A stretch of 64,000 nt of DNA from Pyramidobacter sp. C12-8 (GTDB taxonomy: Bacteria > Synergistota > Synergistia > Synergistales > Dethiosulfovibrionaceae). The first letter of the stretch is position 1. Each line of letters starts with the position of its first letter. The translations under genes were made by a program, and so were the position numbers. Under the pieces are notes generated by a model. The model made no database searches. It worked only from the letters and a program-made list of their open reading frames with translations, and was not told the origin of the DNA. Below, piece after piece: positions 24,178 through 37,502 of the stretch. Where the stretch lies: assembly GCF_002007215.1 (NCBI RefSeq), contig NZ_MUHX01000002.1, forward strand, positions 1-64,000. Reading direction: 5' to 3'.

Positions 24178-24551
24178 CAGACTCCTTCCGTCTCGTAGAT
24201 CACCACGGCGGCCGCGATGCCGCCGTCATGGCTGAGCGAAAGATGAAAACGCGCCCGGCGGTACGGCTCCAGCGCCGGCGTCTGCGGATCGAGAACAAGA
24301 AAAGGCCGCCCTTCCGCGTCGTGACGCACGCTCACGCTGTGAAGCCCCAGCTTTGCCAAGCCCAAACCGGTCGCTTTGGCAAAGGCCTCCTTCGCCGCGT
24401 ACGCCGCGGCAAGATGACAGGCGCGCGATTTTTTCCCCGCCGCGTAAAACAACTCCGCTTCGGTAAAAACTCTTCGACAAAAAGCTTCGCTCTCGCAGGC
24501 TTCCCGCATGCGCTCCACGCCGCAGAGATCCATTCCGACACCGGCAATCAT
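24177..24551 (-). CDS. acpS: holo-[acyl-carrier-protein] synthase
   Basis: 124 aa phosphopantetheinyl transferase that activates AcpP (38846-39097). 'GVGMDLCGVERM' (Mg site) and 'YAAKEAFAKATGLGLAK' near residues 51-67 are visible; 'LSLSHDGGIAAAVVI' closes the domain. First gene of the minus-strand acpS-nnrD-tsaE-tsaB-kor series, with a TTGTAA/TAGTAT promoter-like pair upstream. Confidence 0.93.
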   Translation of the reverse strand: MIAGVGMDLCGVERMREACESEAFCRRVFTEAELFYAAGKKSRACHLAAAYAAKEAFAKATGLGLAKLGLHSVSVRHDAEGRPFLVLDPQTPALEPYRRARFHLSLSHDGGIAAAVVIYETEGV

Positions 24552-24675
24552 GTTTTCACCGCCTTATACTATACCGCTCCGCACTATTTTACAACAGTTT
24601 CAACTTAAAAAAAATCAAATTGGAACTGTATTAGAATCATCAAGACAGAAATTCAATCTATATTTTTCTCTACAA

Positions 24676-24703
24676 AAAAAGAGCACCTTGAAAAGATGCT
24701 CTC
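24676..24703 (-). terminator. terminator of tRNA-Val
   Basis: GAGCATCTTTTCAAGGTGCTC hairpin followed by seven T on the minus strand, directly after the tRNA. Confidence 0.85.
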
Positions 24704-24710
24704 GAAACCA

Positions 24711-24785
24711 TGGTGGGTGATACAAGAATCGAACTTGTGACCTCTTCCGTGTCAGGGAAGCGCTCTTCCTCTGAGCTAATCACCC
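24711..24785 (-). tRNA. tRNA-Val (anticodon GAC)
   Basis: Read on the minus strand, acceptor GGGTGAT pairs with ATCACCC followed by ACCA. Anticodon arm CTTCC-CTGACAC-GGAAG gives anticodon GAC (Val). The T arm has GTTCGATTC. Between two protein genes, with own promoter and terminator. Confidence 0.97.
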
Positions 24786-24805
24786 GATGACGCCGAACAT
24801 GAGGA

Positions 24806-24834
24806 ATTCTACTCTCTCCGCCCGCGTCTGTCAA
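24806..24834 (-). promoter_or_regulatory. tRNA-Val promoter
   Basis: On the minus strand TTGACA (24834-24829), 17 bp, TAGAAT (24811-24806). Confidence 0.8.
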
Positions 24835-24963
24835 CCCTGAAAAGCGTCTTGCCCCGCAGGGCTCGCCTATTCTCGCCTCCATAAAGTATAATAGCCTCGG
24901 CACAAAGATCAGCGCCCGCATGAAACGCGAGGCGAACGACCTGACATCGGAAGGGAGACACTT

Positions 24964-26052
24964 ATGAAAAGAACGATTCTCGTAGTGCTGGCGGCGTTGT
25001 TTTCGGCCATGCCTTTTGCGACAGGCGGAACACGAGCGGGAGCTCTCGCGACGAAAAACGAAGGAGCGGACATGAAAAATCTGAAAGAGATCTACTTCGC
25101 AGGCGGCTGTTTTTGGGGCGTTGAAGAATATTTTTCGCGCATTCCCGGCGTGAGCGACGCCGTGTCGGGATACGCCAACGGGCACACGGCAAATCCGACC
25201 TACCGGGAAGTCTGCTCCGGGAACACCGGGCACGCCGAGACCGTGCGCGTCAGTTACGACCCGCGGCTCGTCAGTCTGGAAACGCTGACGGAACAGTTTT
25301 TCGCGATCATCGACCCGACCGTTCGCGACCGGCAGGGAAACGACGTCGGCCGCCAGTACCGCACGGGCGTGTATTACGCCGACGCCGCAGACCGCGAGAT
25401 CCTCGAGCGTCTTTTCGCCGCCGAGCAAAAGAAGCACGAACAAAAACTCGCTACGGAACTGCTGCCGCTGGAAAACTTCTCCGCGGCCGAGGAGTATCAT
25501 CAGGATTATCTGAAAAAGAACCCCGGCGGATATTGCCACGTCGACTTCAGCACACTCAACGGACTGAAAGCGAAAGCGCCGCCCGCGCCCGAAAGGAAAT
25601 ACGCCAAGCCGTCCGCCGCCGAGCTCAGGAAAAAACTGACGCCGGCCCAGTACGCCGTGACGCAGGAAGCCGCCACGGAACGCCCGTTCGCCAACGAATA
25701 TTTCGACAACCGCGAACCGGGGCTGTACGTCGACGTCGTCACCGGCGAACCGCTCTTCTCGTCCGAAGCGAAGTTCGATTCCGGCTGCGGCTGGCCCAGC
25801 TTTTCGAAACCGATCGAGCTGGCTGTCGTCGTCGAACGTCACGACGGCAGTTACGGCATGAGCCGGACCGAGGTGCGCAGCCAAAGCGGCGACAGCCATC
25901 TGGGGCACGTTTTCGACGACGGTCCCAAGGAAAAAGGCGGGCTGCGCTACTGCATCAACAGCGCGGCGCTGCGTTTCATCCCCTACGACAAGCTGGACGA
26001 AGAAGGCTACGGCGAGTTCAAGCATCTTTGCGAAAGCTACGACAAACGCTAG
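24964..26052 (+). CDS. msrAB: bifunctional peptide methionine sulfoxide reductase MsrAB, exported
   Basis: 362 aa. A signal peptide or signal anchor (residues ~1-25, '[19 protein letters not shown]') precedes the MsrA domain with '[11 protein letters not shown]' (catalytic Cys49) and, after a linker near residue 205, an MsrB domain with '[11 protein letters not shown]' and the catalytic '[11 protein letters not shown]'. It reduces both S- and R-methionine sulfoxide in envelope proteins. The usual MsrB zinc CxxC pairs are not evident. ATG 24964 begins just after AAGGGAG. A bidirectional terminator follows. Confidence 0.94.
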   Translation: MKRTILVVLAALFSAMPFATGGTRAGALATKNEGADMKNLKEIYFAGGCFWGVEEYFSRIPGVSDAVSGYANGHTANPTYREVCSGNTGHAETVRVSYDPRLVSLETLTEQFFAIIDPTVRDRQGNDVGRQYRTGVYYADAADREILERLFAAEQKKHEQKLATELLPLENFSAAEEYHQDYLKKNPGGYCHVDFSTLNGLKAKAPPAPERKYAKPSAAELRKKLTPAQYAVTQEAATERPFANEYFDNREPGLYVDVVTGEPLFSSEAKFDSGCGWPSFSKPIELAVVVERHDGSYGMSRTEVRSQSGDSHLGHVFDDGPKEKGGLRYCINSAALRFIPYDKLDEEGYGEFKHLCESYDKR

Positions 26053-26083
26053 CCCGCAGCGCGCCGGAAAACCGCGTCGCAAA

Positions 26084-26135
26084 AAAACGCCGGAGGGCGG
26101 AGAACGTCGCATGTTCTCCGCCCTCCGGCGTTTTT
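26084..26135. terminator. bidirectional terminator between msrAB and proC
   Basis: AAAACGCCGGAGGGCGGAGAAC / GTTCTCCGCCCTCCGGCGTTTT perfect arms of ~22 bp. Confidence 0.9.
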
Positions 26136-26949
26136 ATCGGCGCGATTTCTCGAACGCGGCGGCGCCTTCCCTGGCCTTTTCGACCGTGGCCGCGAGCGCC
26201 TCGACGAAGGCGCTTTTGAATCCCGCGCGCTGGAGGGCGCGCAGCCCGGCGATGGTCGTGCCGCCGGGAGTGCAGACGGAATCCTTGAGCGCGGCGGGAT
26301 GAACGTTCTTCTGCCGCGCCAGTTCGGCGGCGCCGATCAGCGTCGCCGCGCCGGCGCGCAGCGACAGATCGCTTTTCATGCCCACGGCCAGACCGCCCTG
26401 GATAAATCCTTCCAGCAGTTCCAGCACATAGGCGATCGCCGAGCCGGAAAGGCAGACGACGCCGTCCAGATCCTTTTCGGACACTTCTACGACGTCGCCG
26501 AAGAGCGCGCAGAGCCCGCGAACTTCCTCGAAGTCGCCGTCGCTCCAGTCGCCGCGGACGATGCCGGTAAATCCGGCCCCGACGGCGGAAGCGATGTTCG
26601 GCATCACGCGCCCCCAGCGGGCGTTCGGCGCCGCTTTTTTCAGCAATTCCAGGCTGACCAGCGCCGCGCAGGAAACCAGCGCGCGCCCGGCCAGCACGGC
26701 CGCGTTTTCCGCGCAGTAGCTTTCGATCAACCACGGTTTCAACGCGACGAACACGGGGCCGCGCGCCAGCGGCGCAGCCTCGGCCAAAGCGGCGACCGTT
26801 TCGACGCCGTCGCCGCTCAGCGCGTCGAAATTCGCTCCCCGGCGCTGGACCACCACGGGCCTGACGCCGGCGCGGGACAGCCCGCGCGCTACGGCGCCGC
26901 CCAGATTGCCGCCGCCGATGACGATCGGGCGAAGTTCTTTTACGTTCAT
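26134..26949 (-). CDS. proC: pyrroline-5-carboxylate reductase
   Basis: 271 aa; last step of proline biosynthesis. The N-terminal Rossmann start 'IVIGGGNLGGAVARGLSRAG', 'ALKPWLIES' and the C-terminal helix signature 'CTPGGTTIAGLRALQ' match ProC. ATG 26949 is preferred (GGGAGG ~8 nt upstream) over the frame opening in rlmB. Last gene of the uvrB-uvrA-rlmB-proC run. Confidence 0.9.
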   Translation of the reverse strand: MNVKELRPIVIGGGNLGGAVARGLSRAGVRPVVVQRRGANFDALSGDGVETVAALAEAAPLARGPVFVALKPWLIESYCAENAAVLAGRALVSCAALVSLELLKKAAPNARWGRVMPNIASAVGAGFTGIVRGDWSDGDFEEVRGLCALFGDVVEVSEKDLDGVVCLSGSAIAYVLELLEGFIQGGLAVGMKSDLSLRAGAATLIGAAELARQKNVHPAALKDSVCTPGGTTIAGLRALQRAGFKSAFVEALAATVEKAREGAAAFEKSRR

Positions 26950-26971
26950 GACACACGCCTCCCAGCAAAAT

Positions 26972-27875
26972 TCATTCAGGCGCTCTCGCGCCGCAGCCAT
27001 ACAGACGCACCCACTCGAACATGCCCAGCGCCGCCGCGACGCCGGCGTTGAGGCTGCCGGTGCGCCCCGCCATGGGGAAACTGACGAGCTTGTCGCAGTT
27101 TTTCGCCGTCAGCGCCGAGATGCCGTCGCCTTCGGAACCGACGACGAGCGCCAGCCGTTCGGGCAGCGCGCTGCTCCACACGGTCTCGTCGGTACGGTGA
27201 TCCAGCCCCACGACCCAGAAGCCTTTGTGCTTGAGGCGTTCCACGGTGCGCCCGACGTTGATCACCCGCGCCACGGGCAAACGGAAGGCGGCGCCGGCGC
27301 TGGTCTTGACGACCGTGCCGTTGACGGTCGCCGAGCGGTCGTTCTGGCAGACGACGCAGGCGGCTCCGGCCACTTCGGCCGTGCGGATCACCGCGCCGAG
27401 GTTGTGAGGATCCTGGCAGTGATCGAGCAGCACGACCAGCGCCGGCGCCTGGGGATCCAGCGCGTTGACAACGTCGTCGAGATCGGCCGGCGGGATCGGC
27501 GCCACGCGGGCCGCTACGCCCTGATGGACCGCGCCGCCGGTCAGCCGCTCCAGATCGTCCCGCTCCGTCAGGTCCAGCGGGATCCGCCGGTCGGCGCAGA
27601 GGCGCGTCACCGTGTCGCGGAACTCGTCCTGCGCGCCTGCCAGCAAAAAGACCTTGCGGCACAGCTCAGGCCGGTTTTGCAGCAGCGTTAGGACGGGATT
27701 GCGCCCCCAACAGAGATCTTCGGAACCGGACGGCGCGGCGCGCTTCGGCCGGGGCCGGCGTTCGGGAAACGGACGACCGCCGGGATTCTCCCATGCCTGA
27801 CGGGGCGCGAAGTCCTTTTTACCGCCGGGACGCGCAGAACGCCCCAAGCCCCCGCGGCCGTCTCTCCTGCCGCGA

Positions 27876-27901
<26 letters not shown>
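26972..27901 (-). CDS. rlmB: 23S rRNA (guanosine-2'-O)-methyltransferase RlmB/TrmH family
   Basis: 309 aa. A very basic, disordered N-terminal extension (residues ~1-60, many R/K/P/G) precedes an L30e-like substrate domain and a SPOUT methyltransferase domain: 'LLDHCQDPHNLGAVIRTAE' and 'LVVGSEGDGIS', 'FPMAGRTGSLNAGVAAAL'. The last is the trefoil-knot SAM site. It overlaps uvrA by 26 bp. The extended tail is longer than in E. coli RlmB and probably RNA-binding. Confidence 0.92.
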
Positions 27902-30731
<2,830 letters not shown>

Positions 30732-32829
30732 GGAGACCGGTTCCTCCTTCTTCTTCGCCGAACCCGCCTTGGGGAGTCCGGCCTTCTTCCATGGCCTGGA
30801 TCATGTCGCGGATCCGGGCGGCCTTTTCGAACTGGAGCTTTTCCACGGCCTCCCACATGAGCTTTTCGAGAGCCTCGTTGTCCATGTGCTCGATGCGCTG
30901 CTGCGCCCGCTTGTTCTTCGCTTCGGGCGCGGCCTCGAACTCCACCTCGGGCAGCATGCGTTCGATGGATTTGCGGATCGTCCGCGGCACGATATGATGT
31001 TCTTCGTTGTACTTCAGCTGCGCCTCGCGGCGGCGCCTCGACTCGCTCACGGCCTCGCGGATGCTGTCGGTCACCTCGTCGGCATAGAGGATCACGCGCG
31101 AATCGACGTTGCGCGCCGCGCGTCCCATCACCTGCACGAGCGAGCGGTAGGAGCGCAGAAACCCCTCGCGGTCGGCGTCGAGGATCGCCACGAGCGTCAC
31201 CTCGGGCATGTCGATGCCCTCGCGCAGCAGGTTGACGCCGATCAGCACCTCGATGTCGCCGCTGCGGAGGCGGTTGATCTCCTCGGCGCGCTCGAAGGCG
31301 TTCAGTTCGGAATGGATATATTCGGACTTGACGCGCAGCGTGCTCATGTATCCGGCCAGCTCTTCGGCTCCTTTTTTGGTGAGCGTGGTGACAAGGCAGC
31401 GTCCGCCCGCGCCCCGGACTTTCTGGATCTCGGCCAGCAGATCGTCGATCTGTCCCGTCGCTTTGCGGATCTCCACTTCGGGGTCGGCGATGCCGGTGGG
31501 ACGGACCAGCTGCTCGACGACGCGCTTCGAATGCTCCACTTCCCAGTCGCCGGGCGTGGCGGAGCAGCAGACGACGCGCTGCATGTAATGTTCGAACTCA
31601 TGCCATTTGAGCGGCCGGTTGTCGAGGCACGACGGCAGGCGGAAGCCGTGCTCCACCAGCACTTCCTTGCGGGCGCGGTCGCCGTTGAACATGCCGCGCA
31701 CCTGCGGCAGGGTGATATGCGATTCGTCCACGACCATCAAAAAGTCAGGAGGAAAAAAGTCAAGCAGCGTGCCTGGCTGTTCGCCCTCGGCGCGGCCGTC
31801 GAGATAGCGCGAATAGTTTTCGATGCCGGAGCAGTAACCGGCCTCGGCCAGCATTTCCATGTCGTAGCGGGTGCGGCTGCCGAGGCGTTCGGCCTCGAGA
31901 TATTTGCCCTCGGACTTGAAGCGGCCGACTTGCAGTTCCAGCTCGCGCTTGATCTTGTCCATCGATTCGGCGATCGCGCCGTCGCTGGTGACGTAATGCT
32001 GCGCCGGGAAGACCGAGACGTGCTGTTTGCGGGCGATGGAATGCCCGCTGACGGGATCGACCTCCTCGATGGATTCCAGCTCGTCGTCGAAGAAGGAAAA
32101 GCGCAGCGTGGCGTCGCTGTACACGGGATAGACTTCCAGCACGTCGCCGCGCACGCGGTATTTGCCGGGCTGCAGGTCGAAGTCGTTGCGCTCGTAATAG
32201 GCTTTCATCAACGCTTCCTGGAAGTTGCGCCGGTTCCAGCGCTCGCCCACGGCGAAGCTGACGATCGCGTCTTCGTAGTTCTTGCGCTTGCCCATGCCGT
32301 AGATGCAGGAGACCGACGCCACCACGATTACGTCGCGGCGTTCGATCAGCGACTTGGTGGTGGCGAGCCGCATGCGCTCGATCTGGGTGTTGATGGAAGC
32401 GTCTTTTTCGATGAACGTGTCCGAGCTCGGGATGTAGGCCTCGGGCTGGTAGTAATCGTAATAGCTCACGTAATAGTGCACGGCGTTCTCGGGGAAAAAT
32501 CGTTTGAACTCGCTGAACAACTGCGCCGCAAGGGTTTTGTTGTGCGCCAGCACCAGCGTGGGGCGGTTATACTGCGCCACGACGTTGGCGACGGTGAACG
32601 TCTTGCCGCTGCCCGTCACACCCATCAGCGTCGAGCATTTCTCGCCGCGCTCCAGGCCTTCGAGCAGCGAATCGATGGCCTGCGGCTGATCGCCCGACGG
32701 CGGCCAGGGCGCGCACAATTTGAATTTTTCAGTCTCCATGATCGGACCTCCACGAGACAAAACGGATGACGAAAGCGAAAAGAAAAGGACGGAGCGAAAA
32801 GATCCACTCCGTCCTTCTATTGTACCAGT

Positions 32830-34806
32830 TTATTCGCCTTTTGCAGAGGGCGGTTCTTTTCCCGTCATCGGGGCCATCTCGTTGGAAACGACGGGCGCCC
32901 GCGGGATAAAGCCGTCTGTCGCTTTCTCTCCCGCCGGAGCCGTTCCTTCCGGCGCGGGGACATCGGCGCCTTCGGAGGCGGGCTTTTCCTCGGGCTTCTC
33001 GGGGACGGGCTCTTCCTCGCCGAGCAGCACCGCCAAGTCGTGACCGTCCATCACTTCGCGTTCGAGCAACGTTTCGGCGACGAGGTCGACTTTGTCCCTG
33101 TTCTCCGACAGCAGATTCTTGACGCGGACGTAACACTCCTCCACGATCTTGCGGACTTCCTCGTCGATGGCGAAGGCGATCTGGTCGCTGTAGTTGCGGT
33201 CTTCGCCCAAGTCGCGGCCGAGGAACACCTCATGGCGCTGGCGTCCCAGCACGACGGGGCCGAGAGAGCTCATGCCGTACTGCGTGACCATGCTGCGGGC
33301 CACCTGCGTGGCGCGTTCCAAATCGTTGCTGGCGCCGGTGGTGATGTCGCCGAAAACCAGCTCTTCGGTGACGCGGCCGCCGAGCAACACGCAGATGTTG
33401 TTGGTCAGCTCGTTCTTCGAGGCCAGGAAACGGTCCTCGGCCGGAAGCTGGAGCGTGTAGCCCAGCGCCGCGCTGCCGCGGGGGATGATCGAGATCTTGT
33501 GCACGGGATCGCAGCCGGGGATCAGCTTCGCCACCATCGCGTGCCCCGTCTCGTGGTAGGCGATGATCTTCTTCTCGCGGGGGCCGATCAGGCGGCTCTT
33601 GCGCTCGGGGCCGGCGATGGAACGGTCGATGCCCTCTTCCAGCTCGGCCATACCGATCTCCGTTTTGCCGCCGCGAGCGGCCAGCAGCGCCGCTTCGTTG
33701 ATGACGTTGGCTAGATCGGCGCCGACGAAGCCGGGCGTGCGCTTGGCCAGCACCTTGAAATCGACGTCGGGCGCGAATTTCTTGTCCTTGGCGTGGACTT
33801 TCAGGATCGCCTCGCGCCCTTTCACGTCGGGCGTGTCCACGACCACGTGGCGGTCGAAACGCCCCGGGCGCAGCAGCGCCGGATCGAGCACGTCGGCGCG
33901 GTTGGTGGCCGCGATCAGGATGATGCCGGTCTTCTCGTCGAAGCCGTCCATCTCGACGAGCAGCTGGTTCAGCGTCTGCTCGCGCTCGTCGTGGCCGCCG
34001 CCGAGGCCGGTGCCTCTCTGGCGGCCGACGGCGTCGATCTCGTCGATGAAGACGAGGCAGGGCTGATACTTGCGGGCCTGTTCGAACAGGTCGCGCACGC
34101 GCGAAGCGCCGACGCCGACGAACATTTCCACGAAGTCGGAGCCGCTGGTGCTGAAAAACGGCACGTCCGCTTCGCCGGCGCAGGCACGGGCCAGCAGGGT
34201 CTTGCCGGTTCCGGGCGAGCCGAGCAGCAGCACGCCCTTGGGCACTTTGGCTCCCAGCTTGGTAAAGCGATCGGGCGATTTGAGGAACTCTACCACTTCC
34301 TTGAGCTCCTCCTTGGCCTCGTCGCAGCCGGCCACGTCGTTGAAGGTCACCTTGGGGCGGTTGTCGAGGAACATTTTCGCCTTGCTCTTGGCGAAGCTCA
34401 TGACCTTTCCGCCGCCGCCCTGCATGTTGTGCAGGAAGAAGATCCACACGCCGATCAGCAGCAGCGTGGGGAACACGGACGAAGCCAGCGTCATCCACCA
34501 CGGCGTTTCCGGCGGCTCGGCGATCTTTACTTCCACGCCCCGGGCGGCGGCTTCTTCGGCCACGTCCTTGACGCCGACGATGTTGCTGACGAACGCTTTG
34601 CCGTCGGCGTAACGCCCCTGGGCCCTCATATCGTTGATCGTGAAGTTTTTGATCCGCCCCGCGGCCAGATCGGTCCTGAACTGGCTGTAGGGGATCTCCG
34701 CCACTTCGGGGCCCGCGGTCTGAGGCGTGAGAAACATGTTCACAACGCTGACGACGAGCACCACGAGGATCAGATACACGCCGAGGTTCTTCATTAATCG
34801 CTGCAC
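32830..34806 (-). CDS. ftsH: ATP-dependent zinc metalloprotease FtsH
   Basis: 658 aa membrane protease. Two transmembrane helices (residues ~7-25 and ~105-125) flank a periplasmic part; the AAA domain has '[11 protein letters not shown]' (Walker A), 'IDEIDAVG' and '[20 protein letters not shown]' (SRH), then the zinc site 'HETGH'. The C-terminal 60 residues are Pro/Glu/Ala-rich and probably disordered. GTG 34806 follows AAGGAGG by 7 nt. Third gene of tilS-hpt-ftsH, an order common in Gram-positive and related bacteria. Confidence 0.97.
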   Translation of the reverse strand: MQRLMKNLGVYLILVVLVVSVVNMFLTPQTAGPEVAEIPYSQFRTDLAAGRIKNFTINDMRAQGRYADGKAFVSNIVGVKDVAEEAAARGVEVKIAEPPETPWWMTLASSVFPTLLLIGVWIFFLHNMQGGGGKVMSFAKSKAKMFLDNRPKVTFNDVAGCDEAKEELKEVVEFLKSPDRFTKLGAKVPKGVLLLGSPGTGKTLLARACAGEADVPFFSTSGSDFVEMFVGVGASRVRDLFEQARKYQPCLVFIDEIDAVGRQRGTGLGGGHDEREQTLNQLLVEMDGFDEKTGIILIAATNRADVLDPALLRPGRFDRHVVVDTPDVKGREAILKVHAKDKKFAPDVDFKVLAKRTPGFVGADLANVINEAALLAARGGKTEIGMAELEEGIDRSIAGPERKSRLIGPREKKIIAYHETGHAMVAKLIPGCDPVHKISIIPRGSAALGYTLQLPAEDRFLASKNELTNNICVLLGGRVTEELVFGDITTGASNDLERATQVARSMVTQYGMSSLGPVVLGRQRHEVFLGRDLGEDRNYSDQIAFAIDEEVRKIVEECYVRVKNLLSENRDKVDLVAETLLEREVMDGHDLAVLLGEEEPVPEKPEEKPASEGADVPAPEGTAPAGEKATDGFIPRAPVVSNEMAPMTGKEPPSAKGE

Positions 34807-34833
34807 AATGGCGCCTCCTTAAAATTTATAACA

Positions 34834-35373
34834 TCACTCCGAAACGGAGCGCACCGTGTGGATCGAAGGCAGGTTGCGCATCTTCTGATCATAATCCATG
34901 CCGTAGCCGACCACGAACTCATCGGGAATCACGAATCCCGTGTACTCGACCGGCACGTCGACGACGCGCCGTTCCCTTTTGTCCAGCAGGACGCACACTT
35001 CCACGGACGCGGCGCCCTCGTCCTTGAAGTATCCGCGCAGGTGCTGCAGCGTCAGCCCCGTGTCCACGATGTCCTCGACGATCAAAATGTGGCGTCCCTT
35101 CACCGCGATGCCCGTTCCCTGCGAAATGGTCACTTTGCCCGACGACGTGGTCGAAGCGCCGTAGGACGCGGCCTTCATGAACTCCATGACGACGTTCACC
35201 GACGGCGAGATCTCGCGCACCAGGTCGGCCATGAAGATCACCGCGCCGCGCAGGATGCCGATGACGGTCAGGCTCTGCCCGTCGTATTTCTTGCTGATCT
35301 CCGACGCCAGCACGCGAACGCGCGCGGCGATCTGTTCCCTGGCGATCAGGACTTCCGCTGCTTTCAATTCCAT
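34834..35373 (-). CDS. hpt: hypoxanthine phosphoribosyltransferase
   Basis: 179 aa purine salvage enzyme (hypoxanthine/guanine + PRPP). PRPP motif 'ILIVEDIVDTGLTLQHL' near residues 96-112, 'VIGILRGAVIFMADLVREI' and 'DQKMRNLPSIHTV' at the C-terminus. ATG 35373 has GGAGGG upstream and overlaps the 3' end of tilS by 10 bp. Also reported as an FtsH partner in Gram-positives. Confidence 0.96.
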   Translation of the reverse strand: MELKAAEVLIAREQIAARVRVLASEISKKYDGQSLTVIGILRGAVIFMADLVREISPSVNVVMEFMKAASYGASTTSSGKVTISQGTGIAVKGRHILIVEDIVDTGLTLQHLRGYFKDEGAASVEVCVLLDKRERRVVDVPVEYTGFVIPDEFVVGYGMDYDQKMRNLPSIHTVRSVSE

Positions 35374-36668
35374 AAAGATTCCCTCCAGCGCCCGACAAGG
35401 GGACTCAAAACGACCTGAGCAACAATATTATATTTTACACTATGGCGGAGGATTTCCCATCGGTTTTGTTTTTTTTCCGCCCGAAAAACATTTTTTTGGA
35501 AGATCACCGGAAAAAAAGACGTTGTCACATCATATTTTTCAGTATTTTTTTGCAGAACGACCGGCCGCGCCTCATCGAGTGGGCAGCGGGGGCCGAAATC
35601 GGACTCCGCTGACGCGCCCTTCAGCCGCAGCGAAACTTTCCAGCCGCCCCAGCGCGCCGTTTCGCCGAGCGAAAGCCGGAGCGCCTCCAGCCGCTTTTCC
35701 GCCGCCGGATGCCAGCACAGCAGGCCGTCCCCCGCTTCCACGTCGACCTCGGAGCCCCATTGGAACACAAAGCGTCCGGAACGGCACGTCAGGCGATCCA
35801 GCTCTTCGACGCGGGGTCTGGTCAGAGCGGCCAGCCCCAGCCGACGCCCCACAAAGCGCAGCAGTTCACGGCGCTGGAACTCGTGGACGCGGCGCAGTTT
35901 GCTCAGGCTCAGGCACGGCCAGCCGCGCCGCGGCAGCGAGACCTCGCGGCACAGCGCGGCCGACTGCTCTTCCTGCATCTTTCGCCAAAGCTGCGCCTCT
36001 TCGGCCAGAGAGGCCAGATGCTCGACGACGCCGGGATTGACCTCGCGGGCCAGCAGAGGCATCACTTCGTTGCGGACGCGGTTGCGCTGGTAAATGTTCA
36101 ACGCGTTCGTCTCGTCTTCTACCCAGCTCCAGCCCTGCGCGCGGAGAAAATCGCGCAGTTCCTCGCGGCGGAACGAAAGCAGCGGGCGGATATAGATGCC
36201 GCGCTGTTCCGGCATCCCCGCCACGCCCCAAAGCCCGCAGCCGCGGGCCATGTTCATGAGCGCGTTTTCGGCCAGATCGTCGCGCGTATGCCCCAAGGCC
36301 GCCAGACGGCATCCGAATCTTTGCGCCGTCTCCTCGTAGAGCTCATAGCGAAGCCGACGCCCCGCCGCTTCTTCAGACTCGCCTTTTCGAGACAATTCAG
36401 GGACCGGACGGCGTTCGTCCACACAGCGCACGTTCAATTCGGCGCAGCGCTTTTTCACGAACTCGCCGTCGCCGCACGAGGCGCCTCGGATGCCGTGGTC
36501 CATATGGACCACGATCAGCTGCGAAGGCTCGTAAAGCCGGGAAAAAAGACAGAGCAGACTCATCGAGTCGCTGCCGCCCGAAACGCCGAGCAGCACCGGC
36601 GTCTGACCGAGCCAGCCGCGTCGTTCCATGACGCCGCGAAAGCGCCGCGGCACATCGCTTTTCGTCAC
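35364..36668 (-). CDS. tilS: tRNA(Ile)-lysidine synthase
   Basis: 434 aa from GTG 36668 (GGGGAG 8 nt upstream; the longer frame is not supported). PP-loop 'SGGSDSM' (residues 30-36), 'LGHTRDDLAENALMNMARG' and the lysine-transfer helix region are intact. Converts C34 of tRNA-Ile(CAU) to lysidine. The last ~65 codons (35364-35560) are AT-rich, differ in base composition from the rest and look like readthrough of an intergenic tract to the hpt ribosome site; the usual TilS C-terminal domain may be shortened. Confidence 0.92.
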   Translation of the reverse strand: MTKSDVPRRFRGVMERRGWLGQTPVLLGVSGGSDSMSLLCLFSRLYEPSQLIVVHMDHGIRGASCGDGEFVKKRCAELNVRCVDERRPVPELSRKGESEEAAGRRLRYELYEETAQRFGCRLAALGHTRDDLAENALMNMARGCGLWGVAGMPEQRGIYIRPLLSFRREELRDFLRAQGWSWVEDETNALNIYQRNRVRNEVMPLLAREVNPGVVEHLASLAEEAQLWRKMQEEQSAALCREVSLPRRGWPCLSLSKLRRVHEFQRRELLRFVGRRLGLAALTRPRVEELDRLTCRSGRFVFQWGSEVDVEAGDGLLCWHPAAEKRLEALRLSLGETARWGGWKVSLRLKGASAESDFGPRCPLDEARPVVLQKNTEKYDVTTSFFPVIFQKNVFRAEKKQNRWEILRHSVKYNIVAQVVLSPLVGRWRESLWN

Positions 36669-36767
36669 GTCAGGTTCTCCCCTTTCCTTCGCCTCACGGA
36701 AATTGATTCTAAATCGAATACGCAGCAAAATCAAGTTGAAGGCACAAATAAAATCGCGCCCCGTCAT

Positions 36768-36805
36768 AAAAAGATCGCTCGTCCATAGGTGGACAAGCGA
36801 TCTTT
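36768..36805 (-). terminator. terminator after rnc (operon end)
   Basis: AAAAAGATCGCTCGTCC / GGACAAGCGATCTTT (one mismatch) with a run of T on the minus strand; 2 nt past the rnc stop. Confidence 0.8.
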
Positions 36806-36806
36806 C

Positions 36807-37502
36807 TCAGGGCTGTTCTTTTGGCGGTTCGACCAGTTTCAAGGCGGCTCTCGCCGCTGCCTGCTCAGCTGCCTTGCGGCTGGTTCCTCTGCCGCGGGCG
36901 AGCTCTTTGCCGTCCAGCAGAGCCCGGACGATGAAAATCGGATCATGCTCCGGCCCTTTACGCTGAAGCAGTTCATAATAAGGCGTCGGCCCGTTCCGTT
37001 CTTGACAGAGGATCTGCAGACGGCTCTTCGGGTCGAGCTGCTCGTGCGACGCTTCCCGCGGACGACGGTTCAGAAAAGCGCGGGCCTGTTCCAGCCCGCC
37101 GTCGAGATAAAGCGCCCCGATCAGAGCTTCGACCGCGTCGCCGATCATGTTCTCGCTGGCGCTGCCGCGCTGTCCCATTCCCAAAAGGAGCAGGCCGTCC
37201 AATCCCAAAGAATGTCCCCAGGCGGAAAGCACCTCTTCGCGAACCAGCGAAGCGCGCTCGCGGGTCATCTGCCCTTCGCTGGCGTCGGGGCGGGCGCGGA
37301 ACAGTTCTTCGCTGATCAGCACTTCCAGCACGGCGTCGCCGAGAAACTCGAGGCGTTCGTTCCAGAACGGGACTCCCCGTTCATGCGCGTAGGAAGAATG
37401 AGTCAGCGCTTCTTCCAGCAGGGCCGGGTCGCTGAACTCGTAGCCGATGCGCCGCTGAAACTCGAGCAGATCTTTTGCCCGCGCCGGCTCCGTTCCGTTC
37501 AT
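36807..37502 (-). CDS. rnc: ribonuclease III
   Basis: 231 aa. Catalytic signature 'NERLEFLGDAVLEVLI' (acidic Glu49, Glu52, Asp56), second acidic segment 'MIGDAVEALIGALYLDGG', and a C-terminal double-stranded-RNA-binding domain ('GRGTSRKAAEQAAARAAL'). Processes rRNA and structured mRNAs. Overlaps the fabF stop by one base (TAATG). It ends the fab operon, as in many Firmicutes-like gene orders. Confidence 0.95.
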   Translation of the reverse strand: MNGTEPARAKDLLEFQRRIGYEFSDPALLEEALTHSSYAHERGVPFWNERLEFLGDAVLEVLISEELFRARPDASEGQMTRERASLVREEVLSAWGHSLGLDGLLLLGMGQRGSASENMIGDAVEALIGALYLDGGLEQARAFLNRRPREASHEQLDPKSRLQILCQERNGPTPYYELLQRKGPEHDPIFIVRALLDGKELARGRGTSRKAAEQAAARAALKLVEPPKEQP

